DNA of 64,000 nucleotides from Steinernema hermaphroditum (Eukaryota > Nematoda > Chromadorea > Rhabditida > Steinernematidae). The stretch lies in contig CM059621.1 in assembly GCA_030435675.1 (NCBI GenBank), positions 1,860,001-1,924,000 on the forward strand, read 5' to 3'. A program made the position numbers and the translations under genes. The notes under the pieces were generated by a model that saw nothing but the letters and a program-made list of their open reading frames with translations, was not told the origin of the DNA and did no database searches. Below are positions 19,932 through 28,784 of the stretch, piece by piece. Position 1 is the stretch's first letter. Every line of letters starts with the position of its first letter.

Positions 19932-21337
19932 CCAGCGTGGGGCTCGTTCTGAACCATGAGCTGTCTTGTGATGAGCCCTCTCGATGTCTCCTCTTCGTGA
20001 GCTGCCGAGATCATTCTTCCTTCACAGGCGTTGATTCGGCTCTCCATGCCGGTGTGGCGTGTCGACGGCTGGATCCACATCTTCTTGTCCGGGTGTTCAA
20101 CTTCGATGTTCAACTTCGAGAAGTGGCCTTCCGTGACGCTTTCGTCCTCAGTGACTCCTTCATTCGTCCGAAACTCTGGGAACTCCTTCTCGACCTCGGA
20201 GGGGTCGGCGGGCGATGCGAAACCCGTTACTTGGCCTTCTGGGCTGACCTGGACCTCGGAGGTTTGCCATTGCGTCCGTCTCAGATCGTGATGCGACGTG
20301 CCGATCTGGATAACTCCTTCGGAGTTCCACTCTTTCGTGCGTTCAGTGACAATCTCAGTCCTCTTCTCGTTGATCTCGTCCTGAGTGGGCTTCCTTCTGT
20401 TGCTCTTGTTCGCGGAGAGCTGTTCGGCGATGTCTTTGTCGGTGGGCGCCTTCAAGTCGAAAGCTAGGCGCCATTCTTCATCCGTGGGCGAGAACGAGGC
20501 GATTCCTCCGGCCTTCCGACGGGCACTCTGGATCCGGTTCTGGGTGAAGAGGGCGGCGGCTAGGACGTTGTCTTCGTAGTTGTGCAAGCGTTCCTCTCGC
20601 TCTTCTGGGCTAACCACCTCGGTCGTCCTTGGTTCGTCGATGAACTTGATGTGTTCGATGCCATCTCTCTGGAGCCAGATCGGGGCAAACTCGGTGCCGC
20701 GGATCGCCGACTCTTGCAGTCCCGAGACGAGTGAGGCGGGCAAGTAGTAGCTGCGACCTCTTCCTCTCTTGAATCCGTGGGGGATCTCAACTGCTGTGAG
20801 GAGCACCCGGTCGCCGGAGGTCGGAGGAGGGTTGAACATCCCGCTGTCGATCTGATTGGCTTTCAGTGGCAACTGACCTCTGAATCCTGGTGCTACTATC
20901 TGGATCGATTTCCGGGTGTTTTCGGGGACGTGTTGAACGTACGCGATTGTTCGACGTATCTTGACGGTCCCGGTCTTTTCGAGCTCGAGCGCTGTGGCAT
21001 TCGTAGTGAAGGCACCACAGTCTTTCATCCAGAGACTAGCCAGCTTCGTTCTTGGTCCATGATAGCGCCTCAGGCCTCCGTCGGGATGGCTGCGCTGGAC
21101 GTAGACGAGGAGGTTAAACGTTTCTCCGGGAAGGACTGGGTAGTTATAAAGAGTCGGTGCGGGACCGACGAAGTTGGTAGTGGATGCGATGTCAACCACT
21201 ACGGGTGCTTCGATTGTCAAATCCGTCAGGGCGAGTACGGCTTTCCCTCTTGTGCAGGCGATCGCCGTGTACGGTGCGGGCCGATCCAGGTGATGAACTT
21301 GCCCTCTCACGCTCATCAGCTGGTCTAAACAAGGCAT
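19889..21337 (-). CDS. Retroelement second ORF, probable N-terminal part of the helicase protein
   Basis: A 482-codon frame starting M-P-C-L-D-Q-L-M-S, 250 nt after the polyprotein stop. I do not recognise a named domain. The first about 220 residues look globular (beta-rich, ending in a S-G-D-R-V-L-L-T-A-V-E-I-P stretch). The rest is charged, with E-R-E-E-R-L and many acidic residues, resembling a linker. It ends inside the start of the helicase frame, shifted by one base, which suggests a frameshift-fused or coupled helicase of about 960 residues. The upstream spacer has a pyrimidine-rich stretch ending in TTTGCAG, so expression from a spliced transcript is possible. The inverted copies break this frame at 20986. 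Confidence 0.6.
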   Translation of the reverse strand: MPCLDQLMSVRGQVHHLDRPAPYTAIACTRGKAVLALTDLTIEAPVVVDIASTTNFVGPAPTLYNYPVLPGETFNLLVYVQRSHPDGGLRRYHGPRTKLASLWMKDCGAFTTNATALELEKTGTVKIRRTIAYVQHVPENTRKSIQIVAPGFRGQLPLKANQIDSGMFNPPPTSGDRVLLTAVEIPHGFKRGRGRSYYLPASLVSGLQESAIRGTEFAPIWLQRDGIEHIKFIDEPRTTEVVSPEEREERLHNYEDNVLAAALFTQNRIQSARRKAGGIASFSPTDEEWRLAFDLKAPTDKDIAEQLSANKSNRRKPTQDEINEKRTEIVTERTKEWNSEGVIQIGTSHHDLRRTQWQTSEVQVSPEGQVTGFASPADPSEVEKEFPEFRTNEGVTEDESVTEGHFSKLNIEVEHPDKKMWIQPSTRHTGMESRINACEGRMISAAHEEETSRGLITRQLMVQNEPHAGCRSALRPTKTCQS

Positions 21338-21587
21338 GTAGGATATGAGTGTTTGAAATCGCGCTGTTTTGAAGCAACCATAAACCGTGGATACGCGAAA
21401 TCGGGAGCTGAGTAAGTAGGGGACTGCAAAGACTAACGAGTGGAAAGAAAAAAAACGTGCGCGCTCGTCGATGTGGACGGGAGGCGCGAGAATAGTAACG
21501 GGGCAAAAAGGTAAAAAAAGAGAAGGCCGGGGCCTTCATGAGTGGAGTTACAGTAACCCTCGTCCGGCGTCGTCGTCGGCGGGTCGT

Positions 21588-24500
21588 TTAAATGGCGCTG
21601 TCGCGTTGGGAGGGGCGTCGGCGCTGCGGGATCGTAAGTCGATGTTTTGGCTGCGATCTTTCCCGCTTTGCGCTTTCTGGCGTTAATCTCTGTTTATGAT
21701 CAAAGCCGCACATTCCCTCAACGTCTTCGGCTTTTGCGTTTTGTAATAGATCACTGTCCACGGGAGACATCTGGCGAGACGTAAACACAGGACCCACGGC
21801 TTGATAGGATTTCTTAATTTGGTTCAGATGAACCCTTTTCGGCTTACTCTGGGGACTTTTACAACTTATGATGACAGCATATGGGTCACTAATCTCGATT
21901 ACTCTGAACTGGCCGATCCACGGGAGCATGAATTTTCGAGACACCCCGGGTTTTTGTACTTCATTGTGCAATAAAACTCGATCACCGACTTTTATCGTAG
22001 TTTCTGAGGCTGATTCGTCGTACTTTTCCTTCCGTTTTTGGCGGTCAATTTCGGCGTTTTCGTGCGCTGCTATCCACGATTCCCTGAGGTTCACAAACAA
22101 TGTTTCCCTGAATTCCTCAATCTGTTCGCTGTTGAATGTTTCATGTGATCGAGGGTTGAGGATTTTGTCTAGCGCCATTATGGGCTCTCTTCCAAATACG
22201 AGGGTGAACGGTGTTTCGTGCGTAACGCTCGAGATGGAGGTGTTATAAACCCACTGAGTATACGGTAGCAGTTCGTCGAAGTCGGAGGTGCTGTTCTGCA
22301 TTGTTTTTCGAAGCATCAAGTTGAACGTCCGAAAAGAGCGTTCGACTGCTCCATTTCCCTGATGGTGATAGGGAGTTGAGTAGATTTTGTCTATTTCCAG
22401 GAGCGCACAAAAATATTTGAAAAATTGTGACGTAAAAATGCTAGCGTTATCTGTTAGTAACTCCGTAAAACAGCCGTAGATTAGCACAAAATGTTTCATG
22501 ATGTTGTCGGCTACCGTAACCGACGTCAATTCCTTGAGTGGGATTGAGACGACGTGTTTCGAAAATAGGTCAATGATGTTCATGTAGTAGCGATTTCCAT
22601 TAGCGGTCTCAGGAAACGGGCCACATATGTCGGCGGCCACAATCGCAAAGATTGTGTTGGATACGATCGATTTCATCGGCACTTTCGGCGCCTTTCGGTG
22701 CGAGGTCTTTTGGCACGTGATGCACGCGCGGCACCATTCAGTAATGTCAGAACTCATGTGGGGCCAAAAGTATTGTCTCAATTTGTGCATTGTGCATCTC
22801 GTGTCTCTGTGTCCACCGGAAGCTTTTGATCCATGCATGTGATCGAAAATCGGTTTCCGCCACTTGGTCGGTACCGCTACTGCAACCCGTTCATGTTCTC
22901 CGGTCTTTTTGATAGCCGAAAATGTGTAGTAGAGGCAATTATCATTGCCGATCTTAAAGCGGTCGATGTGCCTCACTGCGAAATTTCTGTCGCTCTCTGG
23001 TGTCGCCTCACTGAACTGCAGAGGTTTGTTGCTGGCGAGGTGATCGATAATGGCCGCGAGGACGACGTCCTCTCTTTGTTCGCGCGCCATGTTGATTGGT
23101 CGAAACCCGCCGCCCTGTGATCTTGTTATTAGCAGGTTGAGTGCGGTCGGCTTATCGATCGTCTCTGTTTCGTTTATGGCCAAGCATCGGGGGAATTCGA
23201 TTATATCGTGCACTTCTGTGGGGGTCACTCCTTCAGTTTCGATTCGGGAGAGTGCGTCAGCTACCGAATTCTTTTTACCTTCGACGTACTGTATTTTCAG
23301 ATCATACCCTTGGAGTTCGATGAGCCACCGAGCGAGGCAAGCGTTCGAGGATGATTTCTGCATCAGGTATGTTAACGGCTTGTGGTCGGTGAATACCGTC
23401 ACCGTTATTGGGCTGCCATAAATGTAGGGGCGAAATTCTCGTAATGCGCTTACAATTGAAGATAACTCTAAGTGGACTGCTGCCCATTTCTTTTCCGCCT
23501 TTGTTAACGTCTTGCTATAGTAGGCGATTGCGTTGTAACACCTGTCGTTTTCTATCGATTTTTGCGCGAGAAGGGCGCCTCTTGCTACCGTACTTGCATC
23601 CACGAAAATGTAGTACTGCGCATCTTCTCTAGGGAATCTGAGGACTGGGGCTGATGTTAGCACCTCTTTGATCTTTTGAAACGCTTTTTCTTGCTCTTCG
23701 GTCCATTCAAATTTTACGCGTTCTGCTGTTAGTCTCGTCAGTGGCTCCACAATTTGTGCGTGTCCGGGCACAAATCTCCGAAAAAATGAGAACATCCCTA
23801 GGATTCTCTTTGTCTCTTTTGCATTTTTCGGTCGGGGAAAATTTATGATGGCCTTTACGTTGTTGATCGATGGTGTGTATCCAGAGCCTGAAATGGTATG
23901 TCCCAAAAAGTCAATTGATTTCTGTGCGAAGTGGCATTTCTTTGGTGACAATTTTAACTTGAATGTGCGAAAGCGTTCAAATACTCTTTCCAGTGCTTTC
24001 AGGTGCTTATCGAAGTCGTCCGATTTTGTGAATACTAATATGTCGTCAACGTACACAATGACGTCACTTTCTAGACCTTCGAGGACCTTCGCCATGGCTC
24101 GACCAAACGCAGCGGATGCGTTCTTAAGTCCGAATGGAACTCTTTCCATAACGTAAGTCTTGTTTTCCAACAAGATGCCACACTTTTCTTTAGATTCCGG
24201 TGAGATTCGGATTTGGAAGAACCCGCTGTTGAGGTCAAGACTCGAGAACATTTTTGCGTGTGCGATAGTATTCAAGATTGAATCTAGCCTGGGAATCGGA
24301 AATCCGTCGGGTACTATGACTTCGTTGAGTTTGCGCATGTCCAAGCATGGACGGATGGAACCGTCTTTCTTGCCAACGATTGTCAGGTTTGATAACCAGC
24401 TGGTATTCTCTTCGCGTATGATCCCTGCTTTTTCGAGTTGTGAAATGTGTTCATTGAGTGTTTCCTTATATTTGTAGGGCACGCGGTACGGCTTGGATTG

Positions 24501-27500
24501 GATTGGCACTTCCGTATATGTGCGGATCTTGTATGGTTCGACCGTGCATGAGCCGAGGTCGAATTTGTTCTTGCTGAAGACGTCATTGTGGCGGTCGATA
24601 AGCTCCGCTAGCTTCTTTTTCTCGTTCGGTGAGCATTCGGCGTTCCTTAAATCGACCTTAAAGGTGGGGTCCACGGTCTTATCTTGCTGTTCTTGGAGTG
24701 GTGCTCCGATTTCCATGAGTTGTCCTTTGACGTTCTTGAGGACCGATGCCGCGGCGATCTTCATACCTTTAAAGACTGGTACTGGCGCGTTGGTGGGATT
24801 GTTGAGTAAGATGCAAAATTTGCCTGTCTTGGGTTTTATCACGCACGGAGTGAGGTAAATTTCCTGCTTCGCGAGGTTTTCGTCAGCTGTGTGGATCATG
24901 AATTCTCTTTCAGCGTAGCAGAATCGTTGTTGGATTTCGCAGTCGATTACGGTGCATCGTTGGGGAGGTACAATGTAGTTTTTGCACGCTCGCACTGGTA
25001 AATTCAATAATAGCGTGTTTTTCGGAATTCCCAATGGTATGCTGCGTCCAGAGATTTTCATCTGTCCTATTGCGAAGTCGAATGTTATCGGCGGTAGAGA
25101 TTTTAATGCGTTGCAGCCAATGATTGCTGAGTAGTTCGTGTCGTTGATCGTGTGCTCATTATCCGTGAAGTACATTGTTATGTATGTCTCATATCCGGCT
25201 ATTTCCAGTGATACTGTTGCTTCCGACTTAAATTGAATCATCTGTCCTGATGCGCCCATGGCTGCGCTCTCTATCCGTCGAGGCTTGGCTGTTAATAATG
25301 TCGCCATAGACTCGTGCGCGATGGAGATCGTTGCTCCGGTGTCGATGAGCATCGGCAGGTTGATGCCGTTTATTTTTTCGACGACCTGCGTTGAAAATGG
25401 ACTGTTTATCATCTTCACTTCTTCAATTGGAACAACGGTTTCGTCTGCTTCAGGGGGTATGCTCTGTTCGATTTTAACATTATTTGTTACACTCACGCTT
25501 AATTTCCTTTCTCTTTTCAGGCAAGGTATCGTCACGTAGTCTCCGACTATCTTCTGCCCTATTGTTACTAGTAAGTGCAATGTTTCATAGATCGCAATGA
25601 TTCTGATCCATATTTCAAACCAAGTATATCCACTAATTATAGCCGATAGCTTTGATATCTTGACTCGTCGATGTCCATCTTCGTCAGTGCTGCTATCTCT
25701 TACGGTACCTATGTTGGATGTTATCGACTGGATGTGTTGGTGAGCTAGGTCGTTGAGATGGAAGGGATGCACGAGGTCCGTTATGTTGTTGATAACTAGA
25801 TTGTGGAACGCAATAGCTTCAAGTTTGGATATGAGAATGTCCTGGTGCTTCATTTGTAGATCTTTGAATTCGGTTCTGTTGAGAGGAGTGATCACGCCAG
25901 TTGCTCGTTCGAGTGAAACGAATTTGTTGCCGAATGTGATGGTTCTTTTCTCCCATTTATCGCATTGGATTTTACGAGACGTCGGGGTTAAGATCTGTGT
26001 TCGTGGGTCAAGGTAAGCTTCTCTTGTTGATCCGAAGAGTTTTACTGCTACTTTAGGAAACTCAAAGCAAGTACCGTTTTCTGGAGCGAATGTGATGTTT
26101 TGGGCGTCCGCGACCGCACATGGCCATACTTCAACTAAGCCGGGTGGTGTAGCTGTTGCTACCAAATTCGACTCGTTTAACAGTAGACGTGTTACCAACG
26201 TTGGGTTATCGTATACCGTGATTGATGTCATTTGTAAGATTGAGTTTACTGTAGAGCAGAGTGTTTTCAGGGCCTGGTCGAACACGATGGATTCTTGTAG
26301 CATAATGTCGAGATCAAGTGCCGTCATTTGAGATGCCAATTGGTGGCTGGTCACTATGCCGATCACTGTCTCTTCTAGTTCCTTTTTAAAAGGGACGCTT
26401 CTGGAGCGTCGATTATGCAAGTATTGCTTCAGGTTATCGTATGGCACAGCGAATCCTTGGATTGATCGTACCATCCTCATGCCGCAATCATCGACGATTT
26501 TGTATTCTTCGGCGAATGTCAGTGCGAATTCTTTTGATGTTGTCAGCCAGGTATTTCCGAAGAAATGTCCCTCCCATTCTGCATGTTTGATGAAATTACA
26601 CGCTTGCTTGCTTTCCGGTTTCCAGATAACGACGCTTCCGTCACCTAACGAACAAGATCCATCTTCGTATTTGCAGTCTTCCATATCGCCGATGGGGGAT
26701 TCCATTCGAGTGCTGCCGAATTGCGCAAAAATCCTTGTTTTAAAGAGGATGCAATTGGCCACGCTTTTGTACGAGTAGCCAATCCACCCAAAAAGTGGTC
26801 CAGGAAACTCGTATTCCAGCTTCTCGTTGGTCCGGAAGATCTCACCTACCTGCGACATCATTCCCAAAGAACATCTTTTGTGGGCAATCATGTTCTTGCA
26901 ATCTCGTAAGGTAACCTCTAAGTTCTTTGATGTGTGATGTTGGAAATGGTCATTCATGATGTTCGTATAGAAACTTGCCGATTGCTCAATGATTTTGCAA
27001 ACGAAGGCCTCTGTGTCGTAGCGGATCAAGTTGTGCTTGTATACAGGTAATGTTGCCGGTATAACTTTGCTGCTGTCTTCCAGTTGAAATTTAGGACATT
27101 CGATTCTCTCTGGCATCAGGAATCTCATCGGTCTGGCATCCCACTTGCAGAATAGTGGGCCGTTTGGCTGTGGGAGTGCCGCTGTTATCGGCAATGCAAG
27201 GATCATGGCCAACGCGAACGGAATCATCGTCCACGTTCGTCTTCTAGACGTGTTCCTGTTGATACTTACGGGTTCGATGTTTACCATTCCGGGCTCCGGC
27301 TCGGTTGAAGGCCCCGTTGCCTTCTCTTGATACTCTTGCTGCTCCTTGAGCTCATTTTCCATAAGGAATTCCTGAATTTCGTCGTCGAAGCCGTCTTCCA
27401 TTGTTGTTATGACGTTAATTTCCGGGTAGCTTAGTGTTGCTAATTGTCTGTTTTGTTCCGCCAAAGCTCTCATTGATCTTTCTTGATCATCCCAACGTCT

Positions 27501-28526
27501 CTCCATACGTTCCATATTTGACCTGATCTCTGTGAGTTCGTGTGAACTGATGGTGTTCAGGTGTTCTTTGGGTTCTTGTACCAGGTTGACCCGTCGATTG
27601 GGTGCGTTTTGATAAGATTGTTGGTTCTGGTACGGCCTGGAATTTTGTTGGAACTGGTTGTTGGGACGACTACGGCAATCACGAGCGAAATGTCCTTGAC
27701 GGCCACAATTGTAGCAATTTCCTTGAGGTCTTCTTGGTTGTCTTGGGCCGAAATCATTGTATCTATTGCTTTGGCGATTTTGATATTGATTGTTGTCCCT
27801 GCTGTTCGGTCCTTGATAACGATAATTGTTTTGCCTTTGAATGTTCTGCTGATAAGGCTGCTGCCGATAATTACGCGGTCCTTCATTGTTGCGGTTCTGA
27901 TAGCTGGTCCTTTGGTCACCCGAATTGTTTCTGTATGGTGTGGGTGAGCGCGACCTCGATGTTTCGTCAAAGCTCACTTTACGACTTTCCCGATTACCAC
28001 CATTTTCATGTTTCGTCAGCATGTTCGTCATTAGCGAACACAGTTCTTCAACCGACTTTTTCCCTTTTCTTTTACCGGCTATGAGGGCTTCGATCTTCTT
28101 TGCCACTTTTACCATCTCCTCGTAGGACGATGGATCACTTTTACCGATGTGGAAGTAGATTTCTCCATCGAAGCGGTGTGTGTATTCCTCCAGTATTTTC
28201 TGCTTGACTTCAGCATCTGACTTTGATGGAAATGCGTCCTTCAATAATTTCCGAAGGCGTCGCAAGAAATCCTCAACTGACTCTCCATCCGTTTGTTCAA
28301 TCGTGGTGAGTTTTCTTTGCGCTGTCTGCTTGTCTTCCGGAGATGCCATGAGTAGTTTCAACTTGTTCGTGGCTGCCCTGTAATCTTGTTGCTCTGCTGG
28401 GGAAAGCTCATCAAATTTCTCCCGGGCACTCCCTTCCAGGAAATACTTCAACTTTCGAATCTTCTCGTCGTCCGTCATTTGTCTGGACGAAGCCTCATTG
28501 TAGTCTTGTAGAAGAATAGACTTCAC
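21588..28526 (-). CDS. Retroelement Gag-Env-like-Pol polyprotein, copy 1
   Basis: A single uninterrupted frame of 2312 codons. It opens with GTG because the Gag start is lost; the first in-frame ATG is residue 17. Domains by residue: Gag capsid-like core about 1-170 (F-L-E-G-S-A-R); basic low-complexity linker; CCHC zinc knuckle 271-284; hydrophobic signal-like segment 431-450; Env-like ectodomain about 451-965 with a dibasic R-R-S-R at 706-709; transmembrane segment about 966-990; aspartic protease L-I-D-T-G-A-T at 1060-1066; RT with Y-V-D-D at 1492-1495; RNase H from D1643; integrase zinc site H1898/H1906/C1935/C1938; integrase catalytic D1966, D2026 and E2062 (D-35-E); and a C-terminal G-Q-F-type module near 2205. 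Pol is intact by motif, but without the 5' end autonomous activity is unlikely. Confidence 0.9.
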   Translation of the reverse strand: MKSILLQDYNEASSRQMTDDEKIRKLKYFLEGSAREKFDELSPAEQQDYRAATNKLKLLMASPEDKQTAQRKLTTIEQTDGESVEDFLRRLRKLLKDAFPSKSDAEVKQKILEEYTHRFDGEIYFHIGKSDPSSYEEMVKVAKKIEALIAGKRKGKKSVEELCSLMTNMLTKHENGGNRESRKVSFDETSRSRSPTPYRNNSGDQRTSYQNRNNEGPRNYRQQPYQQNIQRQNNYRYQGPNSRDNNQYQNRQSNRYNDFGPRQPRRPQGNCYNCGRQGHFARDCRSRPNNQFQQNSRPYQNQQSYQNAPNRRVNLVQEPKEHLNTISSHELTEIRSNMERMERRWDDQERSMRALAEQNRQLATLSYPEINVITTMEDGFDDEIQEFLMENELKEQQEYQEKATGPSTEPEPGMVNIEPVSINRNTSRRRTWTMIPFALAMILALPITAALPQPNGPLFCKWDARPMRFLMPERIECPKFQLEDSSKVIPATLPVYKHNLIRYDTEAFVCKIIEQSASFYTNIMNDHFQHHTSKNLEVTLRDCKNMIAHKRCSLGMMSQVGEIFRTNEKLEYEFPGPLFGWIGYSYKSVANCILFKTRIFAQFGSTRMESPIGDMEDCKYEDGSCSLGDGSVVIWKPESKQACNFIKHAEWEGHFFGNTWLTTSKEFALTFAEEYKIVDDCGMRMVRSIQGFAVPYDNLKQYLHNRRSRSVPFKKELEETVIGIVTSHQLASQMTALDLDIMLQESIVFDQALKTLCSTVNSILQMTSITVYDNPTLVTRLLLNESNLVATATPPGLVEVWPCAVADAQNITFAPENGTCFEFPKVAVKLFGSTREAYLDPRTQILTPTSRKIQCDKWEKRTITFGNKFVSLERATGVITPLNRTEFKDLQMKHQDILISKLEAIAFHNLVINNITDLVHPFHLNDLAHQHIQSITSNIGTVRDSSTDEDGHRRVKISKLSAIISGYTWFEIWIRIIAIYETLHLLVTIGQKIVGDYVTIPCLKRERKLSVSVTNNVKIEQSIPPEADETVVPIEEVKMINSPFSTQVVEKINGINLPMLIDTGATISIAHESMATLLTAKPRRIESAAMGASGQMIQFKSEATVSLEIAGYETYITMYFTDNEHTINDTNYSAIIGCNALKSLPPITFDFAIGQMKISGRSIPLGIPKNTLLLNLPVRACKNYIVPPQRCTVIDCEIQQRFCYAEREFMIHTADENLAKQEIYLTPCVIKPKTGKFCILLNNPTNAPVPVFKGMKIAAASVLKNVKGQLMEIGAPLQEQQDKTVDPTFKVDLRNAECSPNEKKKLAELIDRHNDVFSKNKFDLGSCTVEPYKIRTYTEVPIQSKPYRVPYKYKETLNEHISQLEKAGIIREENTSWLSNLTIVGKKDGSIRPCLDMRKLNEVIVPDGFPIPRLDSILNTIAHAKMFSSLDLNSGFFQIRISPESKEKCGILLENKTYVMERVPFGLKNASAAFGRAMAKVLEGLESDVIVYVDDILVFTKSDDFDKHLKALERVFERFRTFKLKLSPKKCHFAQKSIDFLGHTISGSGYTPSINNVKAIINFPRPKNAKETKRILGMFSFFRRFVPGHAQIVEPLTRLTAERVKFEWTEEQEKAFQKIKEVLTSAPVLRFPREDAQYYIFVDASTVARGALLAQKSIENDRCYNAIAYYSKTLTKAEKKWAAVHLELSSIVSALREFRPYIYGSPITVTVFTDHKPLTYLMQKSSSNACLARWLIELQGYDLKIQYVEGKKNSVADALSRIETEGVTPTEVHDIIEFPRCLAINETETIDKPTALNLLITRSQGGGFRPINMAREQREDVVLAAIIDHLASNKPLQFSEATPESDRNFAVRHIDRFKIGNDNCLYYTFSAIKKTGEHERVAVAVPTKWRKPIFDHMHGSKASGGHRDTRCTMHKLRQYFWPHMSSDITEWCRACITCQKTSHRKAPKVPMKSIVSNTIFAIVAADICGPFPETANGNRYYMNIIDLFSKHVVSIPLKELTSVTVADNIMKHFVLIYGCFTELLTDNASIFTSQFFKYFCALLEIDKIYSTPYHHQGNGAVERSFRTFNLMLRKTMQNSTSDFDELLPYTQWVYNTSISSVTHETPFTLVFGREPIMALDKILNPRSHETFNSEQIEEFRETLFVNLRESWIAAHENAEIDRQKRKEKYDESASETTIKVGDRVLLHNEVQKPGVSRKFMLPWIGQFRVIEISDPYAVIISCKSPQSKPKRVHLNQIKKSYQAVGPVFTSRQMSPVDSDLLQNAKAEDVEGMCGFDHKQRLTPESAKRERSQPKHRLTIPQRRRPSQRDSAI
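25557..27236 (-). other. Env-like glycoprotein segment inside the polyprotein (residues 431-990)
   Basis: Between the zinc knuckle and the protease lie about 770 residues where Ty3/gypsy elements usually have a short linker. This part has the layout of a type I membrane glycoprotein: a hydrophobic signal-like stretch, a cysteine-rich ectodomain, several N-x-S/T sites (784, 810, 817, 883, 914), a dibasic R-R-S-R at 706-709 in the middle, and a single transmembrane stretch near 966-990. The family of the glycoprotein is not recognised. It is intact here and in the copy at 52233-59171, and shifted by a 7-bp duplication in the copy at 37387-44332. Confidence 0.6.
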
Positions 28527-28770
28527 AAAAACTTAAACACTAAACATCTCAATAACACCTTTGTACGCGGCTACATTTCTTGATCCGGCTTGGTAGATGA
28601 TGTTTGGATAAGAAATGTCAAAACAATAAGTTTTTCGGTAGATGTTAAGAAGACTAATCATGGCAGTTAAAATGGACGAACTGCTGCATTATTCTTTGGC
28701 ACGAAGGAGATCTTTCATTGATGTTCACAGCGATCACAAACTATTTGTGGAGAACCTCGTGGTGGAAGAT
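28512..28770 (-). pseudogene. 5' fragment of the interrupted chemoreceptor locus
   Basis: In the minus direction this translates to a decayed relative of the fragment at 16041-16267 (Y-C-F-D-I-S-Y-P-N, A-G-S-R-N-V-A-A-Y, then a hydrophobic start) with about 48 extra bases in the middle. Similarity continues to about 28510, where Gag sequence starts. With 16692-17430 it brackets the retroelement, which shows where the element landed. Confidence 0.65.
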
Positions 28771-28784
28771 TTATATTTTGATTT

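Larger units (their letters stand above)
17430..28512 (-). mobile_element. Ty3/gypsy-type retroelement with internal Env-like segment and trailing helicase, 5'-truncated
   Basis: An approximately 11.1-kb insertion lies in an srd/sri-like gene in the same orientation. Order in its sense direction: truncated Gag, CCHC, Env-like glycoprotein, protease, RT, RNase H, integrase (21588-28526), a 250-bp spacer, a 482-codon frame (19889-21337), an overlapping SF1 helicase frame (18453-19931), and about 1 kb of 3' non-coding sequence. At the 5' side Gag runs directly into chemoreceptor sequence, with no LTR, leader or primer-binding site, so the insertion is 5'-truncated or rearranged. No matching LTR pair can be found inside the window. 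Assignment to Ty3/gypsy rests on the RT-RNase H-integrase order and motifs. Confidence 0.8.
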
